Assembly (NCBI RefSeq): GCF_009730915.1
Contig: NC_052489.1
Span: forward strand, 27,087,916 to 27,151,915
Length of the DNA stretch: 64,000 nt
Direction of reading: 5' to 3'
Origin: Dioscorea cayenensis subsp. rotundata
Lineage: Eukaryota; Streptophyta; Magnoliopsida; Dioscoreales; Dioscoreaceae
Position numbers and translations under genes: made by a program. Of this stretch, positions 1 through 11,429 are shown in pieces. The first letter of the stretch is position 1; each line of letters starts with the position of its first letter. The notes under the pieces were generated by a model. That model was not told the origin of the DNA, searched no databases, and saw only the letters and a list, made by a program, of their open reading frames with translations.

Positions 1-677
1 TATTTAAACTAGATCAATTTGTTATTTCAGCAATGTCAACCTCAGTCCCAAAACTTAAGCTCCAGTTCAATCCAAAGCATTGAATATAACAAGAATGAAA
101 TTATTACACGAACATAGCACAGATAGGAGAAAAACATGCAGCAAGCCAACTATGACAAACTCAGGTGACAGACGCTAAACTTGATTTTTTGTTCTGATTT
201 ACAAGGAAATACTTCTGACAACAAACTAGATTACCTGAATTTAAACATGAACCAGACAGATCTGTCAGAGAAATAGGTTGGAGCATTTAAATTCCACCAA
301 TTAGAAAAGGAATGTGCCAGCTCAAGTTAGCTAACAATGAATTTTCCGTTAGTTCATAACTGACTGTAGCTGCTTTCATAAGGTTCTAATGCACTATGTC
401 TATACAAGTTCACTCCCATACAATCATTAGCGACTTCATGGTTGTATCAGCGAACAAAAATAACTAAGACATGGATTGACACAAAGCATGAATGTTAAAT
501 ATGATTATTTCCATTTTATTTAACTTACAGAATTTAAGATTATTATCATTCTCCATGTGCTTCATAGTAACCTGATAATAAATAAACGCCACCTTACCAA
601 AAACAGGCTTCTAATATATCCAGGTTGTAGTACATTTGACCCTTGAGAAATAAGTAAACCAACAAGCAACCACTTAC

Positions 678-2034
678 AAATTAATAAGACGCGTATTCAG
701 CGCTTTGCATTCTTGAATAATTTCATCCTCATCAAGAAGCTCCTCGAGACTGTAATTTTCCTTGTCCAATATCGAGTCCACCTGATACCAAAGTAATAGT
801 AGATTCATATAGACATAGAATCATGTTCTACACCAATAGTATAGGAGTTAAGCCCAAACCAACATGAGTAAAAAGCTGTTATACACAATAGCACCAAGTA
901 ATTTTAGAAACAGCATAATAAATATGGCAGATATGTACAATTGAAACAAGTGATCTTGGAAAGCTTTCAACCCAATCCAATGTTAGCAAATAAAAACAAG
1001 TGTGGTGCTACAAACCAAGATAATCAAGATGATTTCATTCAGGGAAACAGGCATCCATGAAAACCAAAAGGAACTAATAAATGAATTTTAAAGAAATATA
1101 TGCAATGTGGGTAGCACAATTATAATTTTCAAGTCGGTAACATTACAGATAAAGGTCCATTTCTCTCTGGTTCGTCTTCAGAATTCCCTCCTCTTCTTCA
1201 CTACCTGATACTCATCGAACCCTATGACTACATAAACACAAAAACAAGCTACACGTAGACAAAGTGAAGAGTTTAAAAGCTAGCTTAGACTATCATTTCA
1301 AACCCATTCATTCTTTCAGCAATGATTGACTCTGAATTAACAAGGCAATTAAAGGAAAAAAAATGCAATAACTCAATTCTGAATTAATGCCACAATTAAA
1401 GGACAAAAACACAACTACCCTAATAATCATTCAACTGGACTGGAATAAAAAAAAAACAACAGCATCTTTTAATGCACTCTGCATTTCTATCATATTCTTA
1501 GCCCATGCAGGTAAAGAAAAAGAAGACTTCAAAGCATCTTGTGACTCTTGTCCACTGTTGAAAAAGTTTTGATTAAAATAATAGTTTAGAACTGAGTCCA
1601 AAATCTTACAAAGAATGCAATTCACGCCATTAACATGCCCCATTAACATCTAACAGAAAGAGCAACAGACAACTGGCGTAAGAATTATATCTCTGAACAA
1701 CTTATATTGCGAGTCAATGAATATTTCTCTTGAAAATTACACCCTGTCAAATCCCTTTTGTTTTGTATTGGAGTAGGAATAAAAATAACAAGAATTGCGA
1801 AAGATAAAAGATTGATCAGATAATTCATTTAAACAAACAAGCCCTAAAAATCAAAAACCCCTGAACAGTTCAAATAACATTCTAGTTCAAGCAAAATCCA
1901 CCAATCCAGTCCCCGGCTTCTCACAACCAGATACATCATAAGAAAATGAAAAAAATAAAATGGAACAAATCACAGAAGCAAGAATTCAAACTCACAGGGG
2001 AGGTCGTAGACAATCCAGTCATGCGCCAGAACAT
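678..2034 (-). CDS. SAPS-domain PP6 phosphatase regulatory subunit (5' part)
   Basis: The first two coding exons, on the minus strand, are 1996-2034 (MFWRMTGLSTTSP, 13 codons) and 678-781 (VDSILDKENYSLEELL..., 34 codons plus 2 nt). They join in phase 0 across a GT-AG intron, and a donor at 676-677 leads out of the window. The N-terminus matches the start of plant SIT4-phosphatase-associated (SAPS) proteins. These bind PP6-type catalytic phosphatases and direct them to substrates. The acidic stretch LLDEDEIIQECKALN is the usual opening of the SAPS domain. The leader continues upstream to about 2400 with a likely leader intron (donor near 2200). The first 677 bases are intron 2, in which I see no further exon. 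Family assignment is from remembered sequence, with only 48 residues visible. Confidence 0.85.
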
Positions 2035-2436
2035 CTTGCCGTCGCCAAGCCAAACTGATCCAATTCACCTCCTGGTGCCCTAACCCCCAGATCTAGGGTT
2101 CTCAAACCAAGACACCAATACCCTGATCAACAAACTAAACCCCTCAAAGCTCCAAAAATCACCAAAACCACAATTTCAAAACCAAAAAAACCCTAGAACT
2201 CACCTTCTTTCACCTTTGGTCCCGGATCAGCGACTACAATCGCACAAACTCCTCCTGAAAACGATCACGAACAAGAAAAAGATCAAAACACTCGATCAAG
2301 ATGCCCAGGGCGAGAGAGACGGAGAACGGAGAGGAGGTGTAGAGAGGCGATGCCTCCAATCGCAGGCGCTGTAGCTACAGCGGAGGAAAAAAAAGATAAC
2401 TACGAACCAGGGTTTTGAAGGTGAGAAAAGAAATGA

Positions 2437-2447
2437 GTATTTATAGT
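2437..2447 (-). promoter_or_regulatory. TATA box of the SAPS gene
   Basis: Read on the minus strand, CTATAAATAC lies roughly 30-50 bp upstream of the start of the purine/pyrimidine-rich leader at about 2400. It has the right orientation and distance for the SAPS gene promoter. Transcription start is inferred, not seen. Confidence 0.55.
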
Positions 2448-2449
2448 AT

Positions 2450-3864
2450 CGCGTATGTGAGGTTTCCGTTGGAGGAGCATCGTCGTGTAATAAATATAGT
2501 GATTAATAATAATAATAATAATAATAATTAAGTGTTTAGTGTTTAGTTTTTGTAAATCTTATTCGAATCTTTGACGAATCTCATCTTTATAATGATATAC
2601 CGTTTTAAATGTTAATTAATTAATTAATTAATTAAGTTGTATTATGTTTCATTTGATTTAGTAACTATGTGATTATTGTTGGTTTTTTTCCTAACTTTTT
2701 GGATTTGGTATTGAGATGATATTATTGGGTTAATTTATGATGGTGTGATATTTGGAGACTAATTAAAGGCCATTTGTGATGATGTTGTGAGGTTTGATTT
2801 TATCTGATTTTGTGATTTTTTGAGGTTAATTAAGGAATGAATGGGGATTGAATCTAGGGTCATGATGGTGTGGTGGTATTTTGAGGTTAATTTGGGGAAT
2901 GTGATGTGAATTTAGCTTTGTGATTTTTGGGGGTTAATTAAGGAATGTGAGTTAAATATAGTCTTATAATGGTATGATTTCACAGGGATAATAAAAAGGA
3001 ATGTGAAGTGAATTTAGTTTTGTAATGATGTTATAAGGTGTGAATTATATATATATATATATATATATATATTGCTTAAATGATTTTTGGGGTATATAAG
3101 GAAGGATGGTGAGTATTATTTTTATTTTTTTAATTGGTCAAGGGCCAATTGAGGAAGGTAGTTGAAATCCAAATTTATGATGATAAACGTATTGATAAAA
3201 ATTAATTAATTACCATGCATAAAGTAAAAATAGTGAATGGTATTTATTGCAAATAGATTATATATGGCAAATGTGATTAGTGTTGAGTACTTGACTCAAG
3301 CTTTTATAGGCAAAACTAAATCTCATTTCATTATTGTCACTATATGTTTGATTTTATTATCTAGCCCAATTTAGTTGATTTTTTATTCCTAATTTTAGCA
3401 TAACAACAATACTTTGAATTATCATCTTTTTTTGACCCATTTCATATAAGATTGGGGCTTAGTTTGCAAAGCTTGAGTTTAATTTAGTTGGATATGAAAT
3501 GGGTCAAAATAAATTTTAAATTCAATCAAAATTGCACAGAGAGAAATTTGGTCATTGAGTTTTTTTAATTAATTCTATTATAGTATATATGCATATAAAG
3601 AGAAGCGCAACTAAAATAGGCAATGTAATTCATTAATCATGAACTAAAAAAATATACTCATTTTGTTATTAAATTATACAGTACTATTTGTCTTGTCCCA
3701 TTAATCTTAAAACATGACATTGATGTATTTAGAAATAGTCACATTCGTATAAATTAAGATGGGATGCAAAAACCTAAAACAAATAAATTAAAATAATAAA
3801 TATTTTTCTAAAAAACAAATTAATATTTTTTAATCAAAAAATTGCTTTTATCCTATTGACCTAA
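2450..3864. other. AT-rich intergenic stretch with a degenerate ~75-bp repeat
   Basis: No gene was found here. It contains an (ATA)n run near 2505-2527, a TTAA run at 2613-2634 and an (AT)n tract at 3045-3072. Between about 2740 and 3040 a motif of the form 'GAGGTTAATTAAGGAATG ... GTGAATTTAG' recurs loosely every 70-80 bp, which looks like an old minisatellite. Confidence 0.5.
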
Positions 3865-4259
3865 AGGGCGTTTGGTTTATGGTAATGACATATTACCACA
3901 TAACAAGATTAACATGGTAATATAAGTGGAAATGTTATATGCTTTGGAATATTGCGTTAATTTGATATAACCACATTTGCTTGGGAACTCTTATTATCAG
4001 TAATAGTTCATTGCCGTGTTTGGTTGTCATAGTGATCAATTTACTAAAATATAAAAGTCATAAGATTATCACGGTAATCTAAGATAGACACAAAATTTGA
4101 TGGTAATAAAATTTCCAACTTTTTTGGTAATATTTATAAGCTGGTAGTGTGGTATTACCATTCAGATTATCACTGGTGCAATGTCAAACGTGGTAATATT
4201 TTCAGATTACCACCTAACACGTGGTAATTTTTCTACATTACCGCGAACCAAACGGCCCC
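3865..4259. mobile_element. PIF/Harbinger (Tourist-like) MITE
   Basis: A ~395-bp element without coding capacity. The left end AGGGCGTTTGGTT and the right end (reverse complement GGGGCCGTTTGGTT) form terminal inverted repeats that continue as GGTAAT-rich sequence. A TAA target duplication is present on both sides (3862-3864 and 4260-4262). TIR sequence and 3-bp TSD are those of Tourist-like MITEs. Confidence 0.8.
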
Positions 4260-4913
4260 TAAATATCTATTTTTTTTAATTTATAAATATGAATAAATAA
4301 AAATTTTAGAAAAAACAAACTCAAAGGATATCGAGCAAAAGTCATTAAATATTTTATTTTTATTTATGATATGGTGAATAAATTTTTCGCTTGTAAAGGG
4401 AAAGGATTGTAATATTTTACATATTTGAATAACAAAAAAATGGAAACACAATATAATGACAAATGCCAGTGTTCGAAAAATCGATCTAGGCGGCGCCTTG
4501 GCGTTGGAAGGTGGCAGGCCGACCCGTTTTTGCGAAAAAACGGTGAAAAATCGGCGTTGGCTTTTCATCTAAAAAATGGACGCCCAGGCACCGCCTAGGC
4601 AGGCTGGGCGGTGGACTAGGCGGGCTAAGTCGGGTTGGGCGGCTTTAATAAAAAAATTTAAAATTATATGTTTTTAAGTTTAACTTTCTTAGGTTTAGAA
4701 TCATTACCTTTTTTAGGCGGCTAAGTCGTTACGTTACGGTTTAATTTTTTGATATATATATATATATATATATATATTAACTTAGTAACCATTAAATTTT
4801 TTTTAGTTATTTAATATATTTTAATAGTGAGAGGTATTAATTTTATTTAGTATATACGCTTAATTAAATGGATTTTTAAGAATCAAAAAATTATATTATT
4901 TTGTATAAACTAT

Positions 4914-4917
<4 letters not shown>

Positions 4918-4981
<64 letters not shown>
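4918..4981. repeat. (AT)n microsatellite
   Basis: About 64 bp of uninterrupted TA dinucleotides inside the hAT left arm. A shorter TA tract lies at about 4749-4776. Confidence 0.95.
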
Positions 4982-4984
<3 letters not shown>

Positions 4985-5065
4985 CGTGCACTTTATAGGA
5001 TTAAATATGCAAATTTCATAATCTAATAAAGTTCTTTTAACTCATTCTATTTCCAAATCATGAGC

Positions 5066-5645
5066 CCCACCAATAGGGGTGGACATGGGCCGGGCGACCC
5101 ATGGGCTGGCCCAAACCCAGAACAAAAAATACAGAGCCTGGGTTTAGAAAGTTGGCCCAAAAAAGCCGGGTTGGGGCTCAAATGTTTTAGCCCGATTAAT
5201 TTCGACTGGGTTTGGGTCGGATGAATTTTGACCCGACTCGACCACTGAATAAATAAATAATATATATATATCATATATTATTTATAATATATATAATTAT
5301 ATATATAATATTTGTTGATAATATTACTACTTATTTATATAGAATTTATTTGAACCATTTATAATACTTGTATTGTATTTTTTTAAATGTTTGAAAAAAA
5401 TTTTTAGAGGGTTAGTAGTAGTAGTTTTATTTAGTTATTTCAATTATTTCATAAAAAAATTATTTATTTTTTTGGGTCGGGTTAGTGGGCCCTGGGCCTA
5501 ATGACAATCAAATGGGTCGGGGTTTGGATCAAAACACTTTTCGAACTAGCACGTCTACCAAATTTCGAATATATGGGTTATATTTTTGAGTCTAGCCTAG
5601 CCCAGACCCGACCCAGTCTACCTACGTCCACTCCCTACCCACCAA
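5066..5645. mobile_element. hAT MITE with perfect 8-bp target duplication
   Basis: The element itself is 5074-5637 (564 bp). The left end TAGGGGTGGAC is matched at the right by GTCCACTCCCTA, an inverted repeat with one mismatch or indel. The eight bases CCCACCAA occur immediately on both sides (5066-5073 and 5638-5645), a perfect 8-bp target site duplication as expected for hAT. The ends are GC-rich, with GGGCCGGGC and CCCAGACCCGACCC-type sequence. The middle is AT-rich with no transposase frame. It lies inside the older hAT element. Confidence 0.88.
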
Positions 5646-6687
5646 CTCTTCTATTCCTTTCATTTATTTTTTTTTTTATAAAAATTTCTCTATCTTTTGA
5701 GGTTATCTCACAAGACCCGAACGAACATCCCTTCAACCCTCTAATTCCTGCACCTTGGAAGAAGATCGTCGAGCAACACTTGGAGAAACTTGGTGGCTGT
5801 GTACCCCTGGCTTAGAGCGAAGCCTTGGCGCCGTTGAACAACTTCTTCTCCACGGTTAGAGGTTTGTACGATGAGGATAAATAGTTGGGATTTATGTTAA
5901 GGGATCAGTGGATTGTATGATGATTGACAATATGAATGTATGATGTAGTAATCAATGAATGAGATGTAAAATTGGAGGTTTTCTTTGATATTTTGTTGTA
6001 AAGAAAAGAATTATATTAAAGCACTCACCATATGTTCGATGAAATGCCCAAGTGATTTGCTATGTTGAGTAATTAGAAGGCTGAAATCTAAGTAAATACA
6101 TGATGTGTTAGGAACTTAGGATATTTCAAACATGGAGGTCTGATATGAGATAAATGGAGATTTTAATCCTAGTTTTATGATGATGTTCATGCTTGTATAA
6201 CTAATTGCTCAAGAGTATGGTTTCTATGTTATGGAGTTAGAAGGGAGCATGCATGCACTTGTGATGTTTGTTGAAATGTCACTTAGAATCTACAAAGTTT
6301 ATTTCATGTATCATTGTATTGTGAACTAAGATCATGTTATGAGTGAATTCATAAACCTCTAATTAGTTGGAGATGATTAGTAGGAGTAAGAATATTATAC
6401 TATACTATATTCTTATATGAAATTAAATATAAAAAATCCAATGATGCTGATTTGTGAGATGAGTTGGGAAATTCATTTGCTTGGTTTGATTTGAATAGGC
6501 AATGATAGTAATTATAGCCAATGCAAATGAGATTTTTAGTTGGAAATATTCAATTGTGAAGTATGTATCTTGATGTTTATTTTGCTAAGTGAATTAAAGC
6601 CTTCCCTTCAATGAATTTTCAGTTGATTTGTGATAAGTTTGTTGATTTGGTATTGGAGTTTGGTTGTTAGTTTAATAGTTTATTAGC
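5646..6687. other. Leader region of the hAT element, no separate gene
   Basis: This AT-rich stretch lies between the nested hAT MITE and the BED-finger exon. A frame at 5501-5815 spans the MITE boundary and is low-complexity, so I treat it as chance. The region probably held the promoter and 5' leader of the transposase gene. Confidence 0.4.
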
Positions 6688-9600
6688 TTGGTTATTTTCA
6701 GGTGTCTAATAGCTGAGAATGAAACTTCTGGAGCATCTAATTCAATGGCATCTTCAGATAATTCATTGAAGCATAATTCAAGTGATGTGGGGTGGGAGTT
6801 TGCGGTATTGGCGGATCCTACTAATCCGGATAAGTTAAAGTGTAAGTTTTGCATGAAAGTGGTTAGTGGTGGAATATATAGAATGAAGCAACACATAGCT
6901 AATATCAAGGGAAATATATCCTCATGTTCAATGTGTACGGAGGAGGCTAAAGCCAAATGCAAAGCGGCAATAGAAGAAGCAAAAAGCAAGAAACAAAATA
7001 AAACTAGACATGAGTTGGAGAAAAGAGAAGAAGTTTACATTACTCCGATTGATGAAGAAGACTATGAAGATGTTGAAGTTGGAGGGTCAAGGAAAAGGCC
7101 ACGCGTTCGTGGGCCGATGGATAGATTTACATCGTCTATTAATCACCAAGCTTCATTGGGTGTGTCTATTGATAAGAGCCTAAATGTATGTATTTATATG
7201 TTGGTTTTGTATATGCTTGCATGCTATTTTAGATTAATCAGTGCTCGTTTTTCGCTTAAATTGGTTATTTTCTTGTTGCAGGCCTCAAAGAAGCTTAATT
7301 GAGCTCGAGAACGCAATTGTGGTGAAATCAACACCAAAAATCATGTTCTTGAAGCCAAAAAAACTGTTGCGGTTTTTGTAGCAAGGAACCGGGACCCTAC
7401 TTGGATTAGGCTGTGAACCTCGCGAGCACTGCGCGCCCGCGTGGGCCGCTGGAGAATTCCGAGCCAGTTACTGTAGATGTTTCACTCTAGCGAAAAACTG
7501 TAGTTGGTTACTATAGCTGAGCACTGTAGCACCGACCCGGGTTTTTGCGAGCGGAAGGACAGTGAGCCACGCGGGCGCGACGCGTGCCAGCAGCAGCCAG
7601 CGTGACTCGGGGCAGATGATTTTTATGTAAAGCTAGGGCTTTGTTTTGGGGGACCTCTTCTTCCTTCTCCATCATCATATCTCCTTCCCATATTGGAGGC
7701 TCTCGTGGTGGCAACTTCACCAGAGCTAATTGAGGCCAAATCCGACGATCTAGAGAGGGGAAATCAAGGGGAGAAGCGTCATTGGGCAAGATCTTCATCG
7801 ATTCCACATTTGAGAAGCTTGGAGATGACGTGGGAAGCCGCCCTTATTGCGGCGTTCATGGAAGACATCCGCGGCCTTCCTCTTCCTCCTCTTGTTCTCA
7901 TTGTTTGAGGGAGTTTTTTTATATGCATTTGTTAGTTGTTTTCATGAGCCTATCTTGTGTAGTTTCTTATATGGATGGCTAAACCCCAAGGTCACCGGAT
8001 GTCGGTGAACCTTGGGGTGAACTTGTGTTGTTGAATGCTTTGATTCAGCTTAATGCATGTGGTTTGTTCATGGTTTTAAGCTTGGTGTACTTTTTTTGTG
8101 TTGATCTTGCATGAGAACTCTGTATTTCAACTTCTAGGTTGTACTCGGTGCGTGACCATCGCCCTTGTACTAGACACACCTTGCTTAATGGGGATGTATG
8201 TATGAGCACGCCATGACCATCGGGTGTCTCATACCCTCCAACCATTAGGGTTTGGACCTAGGTTGAGTATCGGCCCCTAATTAGAGATTTCTCGTGTGAA
8301 TTGCAATCGTAGGGAGGATTTGGACGGAAGAGATTCCGTACCAATACTCGTATGGGATTAGGGGACCATTACCGTGACCATCGGGATGATCTATCTTTGG
8401 ATCTCTCTTGGCTCGAACCACCACGTGCTTAGCACTTCTAGCATTCTTCTAACCCTTAGTAACCCCGGGGGGATCCACATCCGTGACCTCCCTCACTTCT
8501 TGATTTTCACTCTCTTAATCGGTCTTTTCACAATTACTTGCTTAGTTTTATTTTTATTAATAGCATTAAGCATCAAGCGATTTGTAGGTTAGACAACGAG
8601 TAAAAAGGAAGTAAGGGTAGCTCCTTGGGCCTAGGGAATACGACCCTCTCGTGCTCGCACGAGAGGTATTACTTGACGACCCCGTGCACTTGCGGGACAC
8701 TCATCATCTATGCGGCAATAAAATATTCAAGATGCCGTTGATAAGAATAGAAGACATGATGTGCATCGATTTTTGGCAATATGGATCTATGAGGTGGGTA
8801 TTTCTTTCAATGCTATTGATAAGGATAGTTTTATACAATTTGTGGAGGCGGTTGGAATTTATGGTAAAGGTTATCGACTTCCAAGCCAATATGAATTAAA
8901 GGAGCCACTATTAAAGGAAGAAGTCGAGAGAACTAAAGGTATTATTAGGGACCATGAAAAAGAGTGGGAAAACAATGGTTGCTCAATCATGACCGATGCT
9001 TGGTCGGATCGAAAAAGGAGAAGTATTATGAATCTATATGTCAATTCTAGCAAAGGCACAATTTTCCTTTCTTCCAAGGAAGATTCCGAAGAAGCACACA
9101 CCGGGACATATATCTATCACTATGTCGACAAGTGCATTGAAGAAGTTGGAGCACATAGAGTAGTTCAAGTGGTCACGTACAATGCGTCTAACAATATGGC
9201 GGCGGCAACAATATTGGAAGAGAAGAAAAGGCCATCTATATTTTGAACTTCATGTGTCACACACACATTAAACCTCATACTTCAAGGAATAGTGAACCTA
9301 CCTAAGTTTAAAGGAGTGATTGAGAAGGCAAAGGCATGTAATATCTTCATCTACGCACATCACAAAACATTAGCATTGATGAGAAAGTATACAAAGAAAA
9401 GAGACATAGTAAGGCCGGGAGTCATAAGATTTGCAACTTCTTTTCTTTCGTTGCAAAGTTTAATGGAGAAGAAAAGCGAGTTGAGGACTATGTTTGCTAA
9501 TAGTGATTGGGATAAGTGCAAGCATTCCCAATCAACAAAAGGGAGAGCTACTTAATCAACCATTATGAATGTGGGTTTTTGGAATGGAGTAGGATTGTGC

Positions 9601-10598
9601 TTAAAGGTATTTGCTCCTTTAGTTAGGGTGCTTCGCCTTGTTGACGGGGATAAAAAACCATCAATGGGATTTTTGTATGGAGAGCTTCTTCATGCTAAGG
9701 AAGAGATTAAAAAAGCATTGAAGAATCAAGAGACCCTCTATCGAGAAGTTCTAGAAATTATTGAAACTAAAGCTCGTGATAGACTTGATTGTCCATTACA
9801 TTTGACGGCATACATCTTGAATCCTTATTACTCCTATAAAGAGGAAATGATACAAAGCAATTCGCTTGTCATGGATGGGCTACTCGAATGTGTTGAGAAA
9901 ATTTTCCCCGATTTTGATGCTCAAAATGTGGTGTTGAATGATGAATTGTTGAAGTATAAGAATAAAGAAGGTAGCTTTGAGAGACTGGCGGCCCTGATGG
10001 GATGCACTAAAACCATTGACACTTTTGATCCGGGTATGCATATTTACAATTCTTTATTTTCTTTAGCACTAATTGATATATTTTTTTTCTAATATTGTTC
10101 AATTTGTGCTTTCTTAATGGTTGGTGGGGTACTTATGGAAATGGTGTACCAAATTTGCAAAGAATGGCAAGAAGGATCATCTCATTAACATCAAGTTCAT
10201 CCGGGTGTGAGAGAAATTGGAGCACATTTGAGAGGATACAAACAAAGGAAAAGAAATAGACTAGATACAACAAGGTTAAATAATCTAGTCTATGTCCAAT
10301 TCAATTCCAAGATGAAGGAGAAGAGGGAAAAGGTAATGAAGATGGGAGGAGATGTACTTCTTGCTAATGATGCTAGTAAGACTCAAGGATGGTTGTAGAG
10401 GGTGGTGATGAAGATGTTGAGGAAGAGGGAATGGTTGGAGAAATGGATAGCGGTAGAGGAAGTAATATGAATTTTCAAGTTAGAGAACTTCATGAAGAAG
10501 ATTTTGTTTCGGACGAGGAAGAAGATGAAGAAGAGATTGAGTTTGAGCCAAACATGAAAGGAGCCTTGGAGGGCTTTCAAGAAGAGATAGATGCCTAA
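6688..10598 (+). pseudogene. hAT transposase, broken (BED finger, DUF659-like core, dimerisation region)
   Basis: The N-terminal exon (6688-7185) carries a BED-type zinc finger: W-x-F near residue 36, then CKFC ... MKQHIANI ... C, followed by a basic/acidic linker. A small intron leads to an exon at 7282 that is cut by the 1.4-kb insertion. The core resumes at 8712 with HRFLAIWIYEVGISFNAI and IMTDAWSDRKRRSIMN, the RNase-H-like hAT core. It continues in pieces (9292-9555, 9565-10030) separated by stops. The diagnostic hAT C-terminal motif is visible near 10200: SSGCERNWSTFERI, then RNRLDTTRLNNLVYV. An acidic tail ends at 10598. Stop codons (for example after RQ at 8718-8720 and at 9244) and the insertion make it inactive. 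Confidence 0.85.
7300..8706 (+). mobile_element. Probable solo LTR (Ty3/gypsy-like) inside the hAT gene
   Basis: About 1.4 kb of sequence unrelated to hAT separates the codons for ASKKL and MRQ of the transposase. It can be read as starting TG and ending CA, with imperfect 5-bp flanks (TTAAT at 7295-7299, TCTAT at 8707-8711). Its 3' end (GACGACCCCGTGCACTTGCGG) resembles the ends of plant gypsy LTRs as I remember them. It is GC-richer than its surroundings and has no gag or pol frame. The boundaries are uncertain by a few bases. It could also be a fragment of a longer element. Confidence 0.55.
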
Positions 10599-10832
10599 GT
10601 TTTATATATATGCTTTTATGATAAGTTTTTGTTTTAGAGTTGTTTGGATTCTTGAAGCTCTTGTATTATTATTTGATTGTTATGCATTAATTTTTGGTAA
10701 ATGTCTATTTGGATATTATATAGAATTAAAATTCTATTATAAATATATATATTTTCTAAGAAGGTAAAACCGCCTAGGCTCTCTGGGCGCTAGAAGGTGA
10801 CTGACCGCTCGACTAGCGGCTATAAATTTTAA

Positions 10833-11138
10833 TAATTTAAAGGCATAATACCCTAGTTGGTCCCTTTACTTTTCTCTCTCTTCCCTTTTGGTCCCTCTAC
10901 TCAGAAATACTCCCGATTAGTCCCTCTACTTTTAAAAATGTGCCCACTTAGAAGAAAAAGCTCCCAACCAGAATGGGCACATTTTTAAAAATAGAGGAAC
11001 TGGTTGGGAGCTTTTTCTTCTAAGTGGGCACATTTTCCAAAGTAGAGGGACTAGTCGGGAGTATTTCTGAGTAGAGGGACCAAAAGATAAGAGAGAGAAA
11101 ATTATATGTACTATTTTGGTGATTATACCTAATTTAAA
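10833..11138. mobile_element. Foldback Mutator-type MITE with perfect 9-bp target duplication
   Basis: The element is 10842-11129 (288 bp). The ends GGCATAATACC and GGTGATTATACC are inverted repeats, and the two halves are near-complete inverted copies. For example, GGTCCCTCTACTCAGAAATA near 10891 is mirrored by TATTTCTGAGTAGAGGGACC near 11061, and the AGAAGAAAAAGCTCCCAAC arm pairs likewise. TAATTTAAA is duplicated exactly on both sides (10833-10841 and 11130-11138). The 9-bp duplication and long inverted arms indicate a Mutator-like foldback MITE. Its RNA would form a long hairpin. Confidence 0.85.
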
Positions 11139-11429
11139 TAAATACATATAATTTTGATTAAATATTAGGGAAAATTACTATTTACACCCTACACTGTTTA
11201 AAATTTCCCAAACAACCCCTGCAAGTTATGAATACCACGGACAACCCTTCCTTTATCATTTTACTTCCTTTTTACCCCTTGTAGGTCACTTGGATTGGGT
11301 CCATGTTGTGAAATTCCATCATTGCCCTTAAAAATGGTGGGAAAAAAAACGTCCAATCACATCATGTCTAACATTTTTTACATTTCTTTTTTATTTTCTG
11401 AAACAAACTTTGGAAGACTTTTATCCTTG

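Larger units (their letters stand above)
4467..10832 (+). mobile_element. Decayed hAT transposon with nested insertions
   Basis: The left end looks like a hAT terminus (CAGTGTTCGAAAA) followed by GC-rich GGCG/CGCC subterminal motifs. A matching cluster (CCGCCTAGG, GGGCGC, CTAGAAGGTG) sits at the right near 10765-10825 in inverted orientation. In between lies a broken hAT transposase gene. The extreme right terminus and an 8-bp target duplication could not be found, so the right boundary is approximate. It may have been lost when the neighbouring foldback element inserted at 10842. Nested inside are a hAT MITE (5074-5637), an (AT)n tract (4918-4981) and a 1.4-kb probable solo LTR (7300-8706). 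Confidence 0.7.

Noticed and set aside
1387-1649. Short overlapping frames on both strands in the first intron of the SAPS gene
   Set aside because: They sit inside the intron between the two recognised SAPS exons and have no family features.
10780-11170. Right terminus of the hAT element
   Set aside because: No CACTG-type end or 8-bp duplication matching the left side could be found. The terminus may be deleted, so only an approximate boundary is given.
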